NCBI RefSeq assembly: GCF_008831285.2
Contig: NC_045138.2
Location: forward strand, 7,469,205-7,533,204
Source of the DNA: Nymphaea colorata
Taxonomy: Eukaryota; Streptophyta; Magnoliopsida; Nymphaeales; Nymphaeaceae
Length of the DNA: 64,000 nt
Direction: 5' to 3'
Shown piece by piece: positions 45,830-55,906 of this stretch (its first letter is position 1; each line of letters begins with the position of its first letter). The translations under genes were made by a program, and so were the position numbers. The notes under the pieces are model-generated. The model searched no databases, was not told the origin of the DNA, and saw only the letters and a list, made by a program, of their open reading frames with translations.

Positions 45830-46895
45830 AGTATTTTTCATACCCGTGGGAGGATGCTGGTTGTTGATGCAGGTATAGATAGTATCTTCATCATGTAAAT
45901 TTATATAGAGAAATAATTATCTGTCATCTTGTAATATCTGTATTTGTTTTATCTTCAGTTTTAGATGTGGGAGCACATACTTTCTATTAGACACATTGTG
46001 GAGTGTCTATTTCTCGATGCTCTTCCATTATATGCATAGTGAAGAGGTATCAGTCCTAGAGATTACAATGATGCAGAGTCTTCTAGGTTTATCATCTTGA
46101 ATCTTCAAATGAGCTATAGCAAATAGTGTTTCACACTTTGCTCAATAAAGACACTGAAATACTTGTGTATTGATGATTATTCAATGTTTATGTATAGGTG
46201 TTGTTTACACTGTAGATTGGTGGTGCCAACCAAGGTTGGATTATCGTGAAATCTTTTGAGTTGTAGTGTAGTGGTGTGTGGTTGTTATGCATGAACAAAG
46301 TAGAAATGCAGCATGGAAGCCGAGCCCTCTTGCAGCATGGTGTTGGTCAATCGATTCCACAGCCAACCCAGCCTACAAGAGATTCAGGAATAAAAGTGCT
46401 TTTAGTGCTGTTGTTGACTGACAACTGGTTTTTTTAGAAAGAGCTCCATAACTACCGTCATGGTGGTGAATTGGTCATTGTTTACAACGGCAATAGGTTT
46501 GCACCAGGATAGCGTGAGCAGTGTTGGGATGTAGTGCATTATTGGGTACTTGAAATCTATTTAGATGTGCTCCATCTTGGATCAGCATCCACAGCATCAT
46601 CATCACCTTCATCTCGAGCAAAGGATGCAGCTCAGAGAAAGATCTGCAGTAACTGATGCCAAGATCATTTGGACAGGAAGATTCAAAGCAAATGATGCTA
46701 GGACAAAACAGAGACTGCAGCCCAGCGTCCAAATCTACCTATGGAAGAGAGATTGATGACAGTAATAAACTCGCTGATTGATCATGTTGCCAATTTAGCT
46801 CGAACAATTGTTGATTTGAATCAGAATCTATCATGGCATGAATAAGACAATCGAGAATAATCTTATCCTTTCAGTCACTGTAAACAATATTCTTT
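45830..46895. other. Sequence replacing the body of the third dirigent copy; unidentified
   Basis: 46475-46860 looks weakly gag-like (a plus-strand frame with KIIWTGRFKANDARTK and a later 'dhvanlartivdlnqn'-type stretch), but I cannot assign it. No intact gene. Confidence 0.35.
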
Positions 46896-46898
46896 TGT

Positions 46899-47110
46899 TT
46901 ATAAGAATGATCTATAAGAAGTTAATTTTATTAATGACTTGTGGAAGAGTGTGAAGAAGAGAAGGGACTTAGCAGGCAGCCTGTTGTCCATGGTGATGCT
47001 TGAGGGAGGAGGGGAGAGGAGAGGGGTTCCAGCAGACTTGAGAGAGGAAAGGGAGTCTTTGGTGTCTCCCATGGTTTTTTATAGAAATATTTAAAGAGAG
47101 AGGGAGAGAG
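46899..47110 (-). pseudogene. Third dirigent copy: promoter, leader and first 16 codons only
   Basis: The minus strand has the family TATA box (47075-47084), the GA-rich leader, and an ATG (46989-46991) in the same context as the intact copies. It encodes MDNRLPAKSLLFFTLF, matching MDNGLLPKSFLFFTLF of copy A. Homology stops at about 46944, inside the signal peptide. Unrelated sequence then adds 14 codons before a TAA (46899-46901). No dirigent domain follows. Upstream, a copia LTR starts at 47142, about 58 bp beyond the TATA box. The remnant could still be transcribed and would give a 30-residue peptide that is half a signal sequence. Confidence 0.85.
47075..47084 (-). promoter_or_regulatory. 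TATA box of the truncated dirigent copy
   Basis: CTATAAAAAA on the minus strand, aligned with the boxes of copies A and B. Confidence 0.75.
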
Positions 47111-47141
47111 AAAAACAGAGAGTTATATATATATATAATTC

Positions 47142-47670
47142 TGCTACCGCAAGATCTTCACCTAACACCTGACAGGACATACCATCCACAAATAAACAAA
47201 ACTACTATGTTGGCGAACTCCCTTGATTCACAATCAATAGCCTCCTTCTTTGATAAGGCAAAATAACCAAGAGAGGCTGCAACACAGCAAGGAGGGAATG
47301 CAAAGGTGCAGAGAGAGAAGGAGAGAGAGAGAGCGTACAAGGATGGCAAGGGAGAGAGAGAGCGAAAGAGAAGAGAGAGGTGAACCACACGACAGCAAAA
47401 AGAAAACTTTTCTTTTTCTTCTTCTTTCTTTTGGGCGTACTCTTCTCAACTTCTCATTAACACTAAAAAGACAAACATCATTTAAAGAAAACAAAAAAAA
47501 AAAAACTAAAACTTTACCCTCAAGTTAGTAACCACTGGGTCGTTCCCATCTCCTCCACTTTAGCTAGAGTCTGGCACAATTTTCTCCCTCTTTAACCACA
47601 CATGATCTTGGGAATCGCACACACATTCTCACATTCACCTCTTGTTCTCCACGACAGGAGTAGTCCAACA
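47142..47670 (-). repeat. 3' LTR of the second copia element
   Basis: On the minus strand it starts TGTTGGACTACTCC at 47670 and appears to end GCGGTAGCA at 47142, about 529 bp. The right end is deduced from the TG...CA rule. The 5 bp outside (aattc) could be the target duplication, but no partner was found. Confidence 0.75.
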
Positions 47671-47686
47671 CTCTCCCCCCTAATCC
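47671..47686 (-). other. Polypurine tract of the second copia element
   Basis: The minus strand reads GGATTAGGGGGGAGAG immediately before the LTR. Confidence 0.8.
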
Positions 47687-47689
47687 TGG

Positions 47690-49620
47690 TGTGGCTCGAG
47701 GTCTCGAACACCCAACACGTGCTGCATTGTTGCCAACCTTGCCACCGGCAATGCCTTTGTCAAAAGATCTGCTAGTTGCTCATCTATTCGCAAAAAATCC
47801 ACAATAATCTGTCATCTTTCGACGCATTAGCATATGAAATAGAACTTTGTGTCAATATGTGTGTTGTGTTCATGAAAAATTGGGTTCTTCATTAATGCGA
47901 TTGAAGACTTATTATCCACATACAATTTCACCTCCTGCGGCTTTCTTCCAGCCTGCTTGGCCAACAGTCCTCTGAGCTAGAGTGCCTGGCATGCAGCCGC
48001 GGTTGCTGCCATGGATTCAGCCTCGCATGAAGATAGGGCTACGGTCTTCTGCTTCTGCGAGTTCCATGAGACTAGGCTTTCATCTACATAGAATGCCATG
48101 CCTCTGATGCTCTTCCGATCATCGATGTCACCCGCCAAGTTACTATCCGTGAACCCGACAATCACTTCCTCTGGTGTATACAAGACCAAAGTGAATTGTT
48201 CCTTTTAAATATCGCAAAATCTGCTTCACTGCCTTGTGGTGCATCACTGTCGGTCCATGAATCTGCTAGCTACACCGACGGCATACGAAAGATCTGGTCT
48301 TGTATGAAGAAGATACCTTAGACATCCGATGACTCGTCGATATTTTGTTGCATCCATTGGCTGTCCTTCTAGATCCTTGGGCAGTTGTGACCTTGGTTCC
48401 ATCAGGAGTTTTGTGGGATTGCAATTAAGCATACCAAATTGAGTTAACACCTTCTTGGCATAGGCTGTTTGCTTTATCCGAATACCGTCTTCGCCTTGTG
48501 TCACCTCAATCCCAAGGTAATAATTGAGCAGGCCGAGGTCGCTCATCTCGAACTCAACCATCATCTGCTGCTTGAATGCTGCAATCGCCTCAGCATCCTC
48601 CCCTGTTACAATTAGATCATCAACATAAACTCCGACGATGATGCCGGCACAGTCTCTTCCCCTTGTGTACACGCACTTTGTGAACCTAAGGTGCTTCATG
48701 CTTCGATCCAGCCGCATGTTGCAAGCACGAGGTGCTTGTCAGAGACCGTACAATGCCTTGCTTAGTTTGAGTACCATATGCTCCTTGTTCTTCACCGTGA
48801 AACCCTCTGGTGGGGCTACATAGACCTCCTCCTCAAGTTTGCCGTTGAGGAATTCTGATTTGACATTGAGGTGATGGACTTGCCACCCACAGCTAGCTGC
48901 GATGGCAAGGATTACTCATACGGTGTCAAGCCTGGCAACCGGCGCAAACGCCTCCTCGAAGTTTATCCCTTGCCGCTGGACATAGCCCTTCACCTCTCTG
49001 TCTGAGTTTTTTTTCAATTTGAACACCCATTTGAGTTTGATTGCTCTGGTTCCGGCCGATAGGGTTGTCACCGTCTAGGTCGAATTTTTCTCAATGGATT
49101 CAATCTCCTTGGCCATAGCTTCCTCCCATGCCGGCTGGCCGCCTGCCTCTTGGTAACACGACAGCTCCTCTATTGCCGCAAACATGGCCTCTTCTTCGAC
49201 GTCTTCATAGTCGAGTTCGACGTGCTGAGCATCTCTCATGATATCATCGATGTGTCTATACCGAACGGGTCCATCATTGCTGTCCTATATCTCCGAGGCT
49301 GTGGCAGTTTCATCCTCTAATATTTGAGCCAGCGTCACCATCAGCGTTGCTTCGCCGCCCATCAGTGTCGATGAAGAAGTCGGATAGCCTAGCTCCATGG
49401 ACACCGACCTTCCTGCTTGTCCACTTGCAATTGAGTTGCCCATTGCCGACTCAGTGTTAGATTCCTCCTCAACAATGAAATTCGACGGTTCACTGCTTCC
49501 TGCATCCATATTTCATTTCCACTTCAATTTTTCTTCAAATTTAGCGTCACAACTTACACAGATTCTCCTGCATTGTGGATGGAATAGTCGGTGCACCTTG
49601 CAGCCGTCCTAGACACCGAG
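47690..49620 (-). pseudogene. pol: Copia pol remnant: reverse transcriptase and RNase H
   Basis: From 49110 downwards: [36 protein letters not shown] (usual GY.QR.GID..ETFAPV), EEEVYVAPPEGF, ALYGLQAPRA (Lys lost from GLKQAPRA), then the frame with VGVYVDDLIVTGED (catalytic Asp pair kept, about 48600-48645), DLGLLNYYLGIEV and RRVIGCLRYL. RNase H follows with DSNLAGDIDDRKSIRGM (usual DADWAGD) and ALSSCEAE, then NKSSIALMKNP and EQLADLLTKALP. 49510-49620 is the end of the integrase with MVYLGV and KVHRLF. Stops and shifts separate these parts. Confidence 0.85.
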
Positions 49621-49729
49621 ATACACCATTGGCTGGCTGCAATTATCAAGCTTCTCCAGCCATCCTCAAGCTATGAGTGCAGTCCCTTTTTTGAATGGAA
49701 AATAGCAATCAAAATAAGCTTGTCTCAAT

Positions 49730-50569
49730 ATACTCATTTTTTATATTTTATGAAATTTCCATGACTTTGAAACAAAATGTCTAATATAGATAGTTTCTAT
49801 AAAGAAATCCCTCAATCCAAAACAAGAATTTTAGACAAGACCAAAACCATAAAAGAAATCCAATTTTTTTATCAAGCCCGTTTAGAAATATGTACTTCCA
49901 AATATCAAGCCATTTCAGAAATCAATACAAGTCATTTCCAAATATCAAGCTATTTCCAAAAAAATCAAAACTCAAAAGTTAGTCGTTCAAAGTGCTCCAT
50001 CCTAAAATAATTGAAAAATGGATTTTTCTTATCCAAAGAGAAAACTTCTCTAAACCCAATTCCTAGATTTTTCAAATGTTGGGATTTTTATCTCAAAAGC
50101 TCATTTTACCTACATCCTATGCCAAAAATAAGTTGAAATGAACTTGTCAAACAAAATTTTGGAATCTCATTTCTAAAACTAAAATTTCAAAGCCTAAGCT
50201 CATCGACGTCACCATCAAAAGCCTCCTCTATTTGAATCTATTTCTAAAACCATTGTTCCTCAGTAGGAATAATTTGTATCCTAATCACTGAATGCATATT
50301 CAACTTTGCATGCATGGCACACCTGTAAAGAACCTTTGGTGGATGCAATAAAATAGAGGACCTTCTTCTTGCATAAATAACTACACAAATGGATCTAGAA
50401 CCAAAAGTGGTCTTCTTGTATCCACTGTTTTCTTATAACTACACGATAGTTGTATGTGGGGAAGTTTCTAGCAATATTGGTAAAATATGTCACCAAGGGC
50501 GAAATCTTGTAGTGGGTGCATGAGTGGCCACATGCTTTATCGCCTTCACCATGATATGAACTATAGTAC

Positions 50570-50613
<44 letters not shown>

Positions 50614-51560
50614 ATGTACCTTATCTTTACAAATAATATGAAATGCGTGCCAAGAAGGTGCACGATCATTAATTTATACGCGAATAGCCATCGGTAATTG
50701 AACAGGCACAATAATCCCAATAATAGAAGCCAACTGTGTGCTTGGTAGGAAATGGCATATTCAACTTTGCATGCATGGCACACCTGTAAAGGACGTTTAG
50801 TGGATGCAATTAAATAGAGGACCTTCTTATGTCTAATTTCAAAAAGAAAGCTTTAATTATCCAATCTCCAATTCTATTCAAAATCAAAAATTCTAATTTT
50901 CAATTTTCAATTCCAAATTCCAATTTTTAAAACCAAATTAAAGTTCAATTGCTAAAATCCAAAACTAATTCAGAAAAATCTCATTACAAATACGATCTCC
51001 TGATCTTTAAAATTTCCTGAAATACAGAACTATTCTCAATCAAATCTAAGACTTTGTTGAAAATGAACTTAAAAAATCTAAAATCCAATCATTGTACATG
51101 CATACAAGAAAAATAGCTTGTCAAGCTTGAGAAAACCTAGACTTTGGATTAATTACCCATGTTAATGGTAGCAGGAGCCATTGATCATCGTGGCCCCTTT
51201 TTCTTAAAATTTATTTTCAAGCAATACTCAAATTTTATTGTTTTGCACATGACTTCCCTGCCCACCCATGCAAAGAGCGATGCAAACACAGACCCGAACA
51301 CACCCAGAGATCCCCATAGACCGATGAAGAAAGGGGAGAACAGGGACCAAAAGCAAAGATAGGGGGCAGGAGGACAGTGGACGGGAGCCAGGCAGCAGCC
51401 GGAGCAGTGAAAATTAAGACAATGGTGGTAGAAAGGCACTGGACGGGAGCCGAGCGGTAGCCAAAATGGTGAAAGTGAGGCCACAACGGCAGCTAGATGG
51501 TGGATAGGGTGTAGAGGCAAGGGAGCGCGGTTCAAAATTCAAACTGATGTCTAAGCAGCA
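49730..51560. other. AT-rich sequence with a 75-bp direct repeat; no gene seen
   Basis: Phrases of 'aaatatcaagccatttc' recur at 49890-49970. 50290-50367 and 50758-50833 are near-identical and enclose a (TA)n array (50571-50604). 51330-51530 is purine-rich with repeated 'tggacgggagccgagcag' words. It may include the missing 5' part of the second copia element, but no LTR could be found. Confidence 0.4.
50571..50604. repeat. (TA)n microsatellite with inverted flanks
   Basis: The TA array is flanked by gtacattata and tataatgtac, so the whole is a palindrome of about 65 bp. Confidence 0.9.
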
Positions 51561-51569
51561 GAAAATTGA

Positions 51570-51715
51570 AAAAAAAGGAAATCTGCCTTTTCTTTTCTTG
51601 TTTCAACTCCAATGGGAGTGAAAATGAAAGATTTCCTTTGAATGCATCAATGGCGAGGGCTACATTTTGGTTGTTGGTGATCTTTTTGAAGCCATTGATA
51701 TTGTGCAAGTTAAAA
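51570..51715 (-). other. Probable distal upstream flank of the third dirigent copy
   Basis: The stretch with aatctgccttttc, then caatgggagtgaaaatg and 'ttggttgttggtgatctttttgaagccattga' aligns in order with 24225-24325 upstream of copy B (aatccgcctttcc, aatgggagtc, 'gttgtcagtggtcaacgttttgaagccactga'). If right, about 4.4 kb of retrotransposon-derived DNA (47142-51560) sits within the promoter region of the third copy. Confidence 0.5.
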
Positions 51716-51762
51716 TCTTACTGGGGTTGGTTTCGTTTTGTCTCCCTCTTCTCTTTCTTTAA

Positions 51763-54368
51763 GGCCCCTTTTGATTGCCATGAAAAAACTGTGCATAGAG
51801 TGAAATTTTTCATTTTTGTACAGTTTCAACCGTTGTTATCAAACAACGTCAAATTTTCCATGGTAAATTAATTTTTTCAGGGTAAACTTAGCCTGAAAAA
51901 AAGTTGAACCTTGGAGGGTCAGACTTTTTGCTTGCCCGTTAGGGCTTCTTCTCTTCGACTCTTTGATGCATCGTTTCTCTTCAGCTGCGTTGTCTTTCTC
52001 AGCTCCACTTCTGTTCATCACAGAACAGCCAGTGGGGCGATTCTATTTCTTCACAGGTAAGATCCTTCACCATCCCTCTCTCTCGCATACCATTGCGGCT
52101 ATAAATTCTTATGGGACACTGGACAGGGCTTCGATTGCTGGGATGAATTCATCTGCAAGAGCCACATCCAGGTGTGGGTATGGGGCATGGCGACCCAACT
52201 TATAGATCCTTTGTAATTTTTGACAGTTTTCTTAGTAAACCTATCTTTTATGAATGTGAAAATTGAATATATGTTTTTGTTGCCGTGCTTTTGAACACAA
52301 GTTTTTGAAAATGCCTTGCACCTGTATCCACATTCGGACATGCACCCTTGTCATGTAGCTGTAAATGAATAAGTGAGATGACAATATATCTGTGTTTATT
52401 TTTAAGTCATTTGCATAACTTGGCCAATTATGTCTCAGCACTTCAGGACAAAATTAATTTAACCACCTTCTACCTATGGATAGGTTGGTGTTGGGCAGAG
52501 TCCACTTCTGCCTTTATTTTCAGAAGCACACCTATGTTCTGCATGGTTAAACAAAAATAACTTTTTACCGATTAATCTTAAGTTGTCACATTAAGTTGGT
52601 ATTACTGTGATGAAAAAAGTAAAATGCTCACAATTAAAACAAATTTAAGTTCATTAGTTTGTATTAACTTCTTCAGATATACCCAATTATATCAGTAGGT
52701 CAAGTATACTCAATTTAGTTAAGCTCTTCAATATAATGCATTAGGTGATTGTTTCTTTATTAATTCTACAAAATTGTCTATGGAAAACTTATATCCAGCC
52801 AGAAAATTATTTTATTTTCATGTACCACTAGTGCTTGATGTTATTAAATTGTTTAAAGGTTCGAGGGAGTAGCCACAAATGATGAAAACTTATTTATTTC
52901 AATAACTGTGAAGTACTGACAGATTTTTACTTGTCATTTCTGATTCTTCTAGTGCAACCATGCATTCTGTTGGCAGCATTAGGTTTAAGTTCACATTGCT
53001 CACTGGCTGCCTGCTAAGCTTTTTACTTGTTCTTGTCCTTGTCATCATTGGTGCTAGAACTAGATTATTTTCTTTTGTTGAAGCTGTTCAGCAATGTGAA
53101 AGCTGAAACAATGTGCTCTCTCATTCTCTGACCTTCATGGTGCATCAGGATCAGATCGTCTTCGCCTGCCATCTATCCTCATGATCGGATTATAACATCT
53201 CATTTCTGGTTTGCTTTCTGCACATTTCTCTTCTTCTCATTTGATCTTTGTTTCTCAATTCTAGTTGTGCTTAGATGCGTCTGCCTTTTTGGATTCTGAA
53301 TTTAAACCTGTAGTGTTGATTTCACTTGGAGATGGTGAGCATCCTATGCCCTTTAGAATCGTCTATCACACACCTTAGTTGCCCTATGCTCCTTTTTTCT
53401 CAGCTGTTGAGTTATTGATATGTTTTGAATCTTTTGACGGTACTAGGCTACACTGATAAAAATCAGGAAGCAAACAGGAAAGCTAGTTACTATATTGTTA
53501 TTAAAAAGAAAAGGAAATCAAAATCAGAAGCTCATTTTTTCATATTCATGAATGAAAATATAGCAACAACATTTTCTAGTCATAGTACAGGATAGACAGA
53601 GGCAAAAGGAGGATAGAAGGATGAAGAACATTTTCAAGTCATAGTACAACATTTTCAGATTCATGAATCTATTTGTTCAGTCTTAACCAACTCATGAAGT
53701 ATGTCGCAACAAGTGACAAATTGAACCCCTCATATGCACATACCATGGTCTTTGCATCATCAGCAATGCCGTGCAAGAAATCATAGTACTCTTCATCAAA
53801 GGTTGGCCTGGTCCTTCCAGACCTACTTGTAGTCTTATTGGTTGTCATTGTGGGATCTTGAATTGTAGGAGTTGGAGATATTGGTGATTGTATGAGAGGA
53901 CTATCTTCATGGAGCATTTGTGTGAATGATTGTGAATTTTAGGTTGCATGTAAAATGGAGTCGATTGGGATGCAGTTGTAGTTGGAAATGGTTCAGTGTC
54001 CTCATCTAAGAACGTGTTGTTGCATGTATCGAGTTCTTTGTCCGCAGCATGGGAATCACCATATACCTCGGCAAACTCGTCATAAGTACCTCGATAACTT
54101 TGGACCATTGTACTTTTTTCTATTTGGATATTTCTGAAAAATTTCATGTGTTCAAATTTTGCACAAATAAAGACATGTTAGACATAACCTAAAATTACGA
54201 TATCTATAACATACCTAAATGTAGTCACTCCAAAGTTGGTGGATCAACATCAATGTATTTGTTAATTGGGTCATACCCAAACCTGCTTGTATTGAAAATT
54301 TCCTTCATGATTGTCAAGTTGGGTTTCCCATATTTGAATTTGGCCTAACCAAAGGGTTGCGAATTTTC
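51763..54368. mobile_element. Second PIF/Harbinger relic
   Basis: The left end GGCCCCTTTTGATTGCCATG follows TTAA, and a leader with gcccgttagggct is shared with the element at 5183 (gcccgttagggctagcc). A donor-like ACAGGTAAGATC ends a possible leader exon at 52056. The Myb/SANT ORF1 is on the opposite strand to that of the first element, and no transposase was found. The right end is replaced at 54369 by another repeat. Both elements seem to belong to one family, with rearrangement here. Confidence 0.55.
53669..54368 (-). pseudogene. Harbinger ORF1 (Myb/SANT-like), decayed
   Basis: On the minus strand, 54222-54368 encodes KFKYGKPNLTIMKEIFNTS and RFGYDPINKYIDVDPPT, the C-terminal half of the Myb/SANT-like domain (compare GFGWNPTHKCVDVD in the first element), ending at a donor GTATGT (54212-54217). 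The next exon (from about 54147) has YRGTYDEFAEVYGDSHA, matching HYEELHEVYG of the first element. A frame shift separates this from SRSGRTRPTFDEEYYDFLHGIA. The amino-terminal half of the domain is gone, cut at 54369. Confidence 0.7.
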
Positions 54369-54570
54369 TGGAGTCGCCGAAGAGGAATGACAATGCTTAA
54401 AAAAACAAAAATATTGTTTGTCAAAGAAAAAAGGATGAAGAACCATGTCATGCCACTTCCATCACCAGATTTTCAGACTATTTGAGGGGAGTAGAATAAT
54501 TCATTCCATGTTGGCTGATCGGGATCGCCGACAGTTTAGGTGCTGGAAATCCCATTTGAATTTGGAAGTT
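54369..54570. repeat. Inverted repeat R3, left arm
   Basis: Reverse complement of 55715-55906 with about 75-80% similarity by eye. Shared are gtcgccg(a/g)agaggaatgacaatgct, ggatgaagaacca, gattttca.actatttgagggg and attccat.ttggctgat. The left arm cuts the Harbinger ORF1. Confidence 0.8.
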
Positions 54571-54830
54571 TGTTTAAAAATTTGGTCAAAAGCCCTGAAC
54601 TCTCCAGCGAGAAGAGTATAAATCGTGGGCAAGAGGAGAACGCGTGCTGGTTCTTACGCGTGAAGCTGTTTGCCAGTTGAATAGGTTCGATAGCTGTCAG
54701 CCGAATCAGCCAGGTTACAAAACAAAACCCAGGTCACTTTCCTGGTACAAACAAAACAAGTCGGGTCCAGGTCTATGCCCGACCCAATTACAAAAACCAA
54801 TCCAAAAAGAGGGCGGGTACGGGTTTAGAT

Positions 54831-55046
54831 TTATAGAACTATTTGAACCCGACCCGAGGTATAGAATCTGGACCTGTATCCAGGGGGTCCCATGTTGCGC
54901 CGAGTTCGAATCATGTCCCGCTTTAGTGTCTTCATGAACTCAGTGTGTCCCGTCATTTCGAAAAACGTGTCCCACTCGACGTCACGCTGGCTGAGCTTCT
55001 TTGGGCCGCGGTAGGCTAAGTCATCAAAGCGATGGCTACCGAGCAA
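54831..55046 (-). other. Unidentified protein-like ORF (71 codons)
   Basis: The frame contains LAYRGPKKLSQRDVEWDTFF, then EMTGHTEFMKTLKRDM and IRTRRNMG. Its balanced, charged composition (Asp, Glu, Lys, Arg, Trp) is unlike the random frames around it. I do not recognise the family. It lies between the arms of the R3 inverted repeat, in the GC-richer LTR-type complex. It has no clear start, and the last 15 or so codons look like non-coding text. It could be a captured host exon or part of a worn retroelement protein. Confidence 0.3.
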
Positions 55047-55714
55047 GCTCGGCCATGCCTAGCCGAGGCTACTGGGTGAACTCGACTAAGGTTGGCCGAG
55101 ATTGCTGGGCGCTGTGGCTTGTGCTCAAATCTACTGGCACTGGGACAGGTCCTCGTCCTCCACTGACATGTCTGGTCCTTTGGAGATCTTAGCCGAATAC
55201 CCTTCGGTAGGGGGTTGGTCGTGACCTCCTAGCAAACTCGGCCACAACACAACTATGACCGTATGATGTGCGGCCACAACCTTCAATTTCTCTGCTGCTT
55301 GAAGCTGGCCACGCTGCCTGGCATGGCCGAGCCCCTCTCAGCTGCCCCAACATATCCAGCAAGGTTTGCGCTGTGGTAGCCTCGGCGACCGTTTCTCTAC
55401 TATGCCTTTGTGCCCTATCTCGATCTAGACTGAGGTCTTCATGCAGTTGCCTGTCGTCGACCTGGCCTCACCACCTCTTCCGCCACAGGCAGGAGCTTGG
55501 TCTTTAGGTCATGCTCATTCTCTTAGCTGCCATAGCTTGCGGGGCAACCTTTGGGAATGAGGGAGAGGTTGTCTTCATCTTCCCCGAGCCGTGGCTACCC
55601 GATCGGTATTGCCTCACTACACCTGCGCTGTCGGGCATCTCTCGGCCCGTCCTAGCCAACCGAAAGTAGGGCTCGGCAAGGTGGACTCCACGGGTGCTGA
55701 ACAAACTTTCGAAT

Positions 55715-55906
55715 TCAAAGGGCGTTTTCGGCACTCAAATTACCCTCAATCTTGATCATCAGCCAATATGGAATGAGCTCTTCTTCTCCCCTCAAATAGT
55801 TTGAAAATCCAGCGATGAAAGTGGTGTGATGTGGTTCTTCATCCAGTTTATCTGACGAATGACATTTCTGGTTTTTCCAGCATTGTCATTCCTCTCCGGC
55901 GACTAC
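55715..55906. repeat. Inverted repeat R3, right arm
   Basis: Partner of 54369-54570. The arms enclose about 1.15 kb. Confidence 0.8.

Larger units (their letters stand above)
47142..49720 (-). mobile_element. Second copia element, truncated
   Basis: On the minus strand: reverse transcriptase, RNase H, polypurine tract and 3' LTR. Gag, protease and most of the integrase are missing, as is a 5' LTR. It is a different family from the element at 33.8-38.7 kb (LTR starts TGTTGGACTA). It lies directly upstream of the truncated dirigent promoter. Confidence 0.85.
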
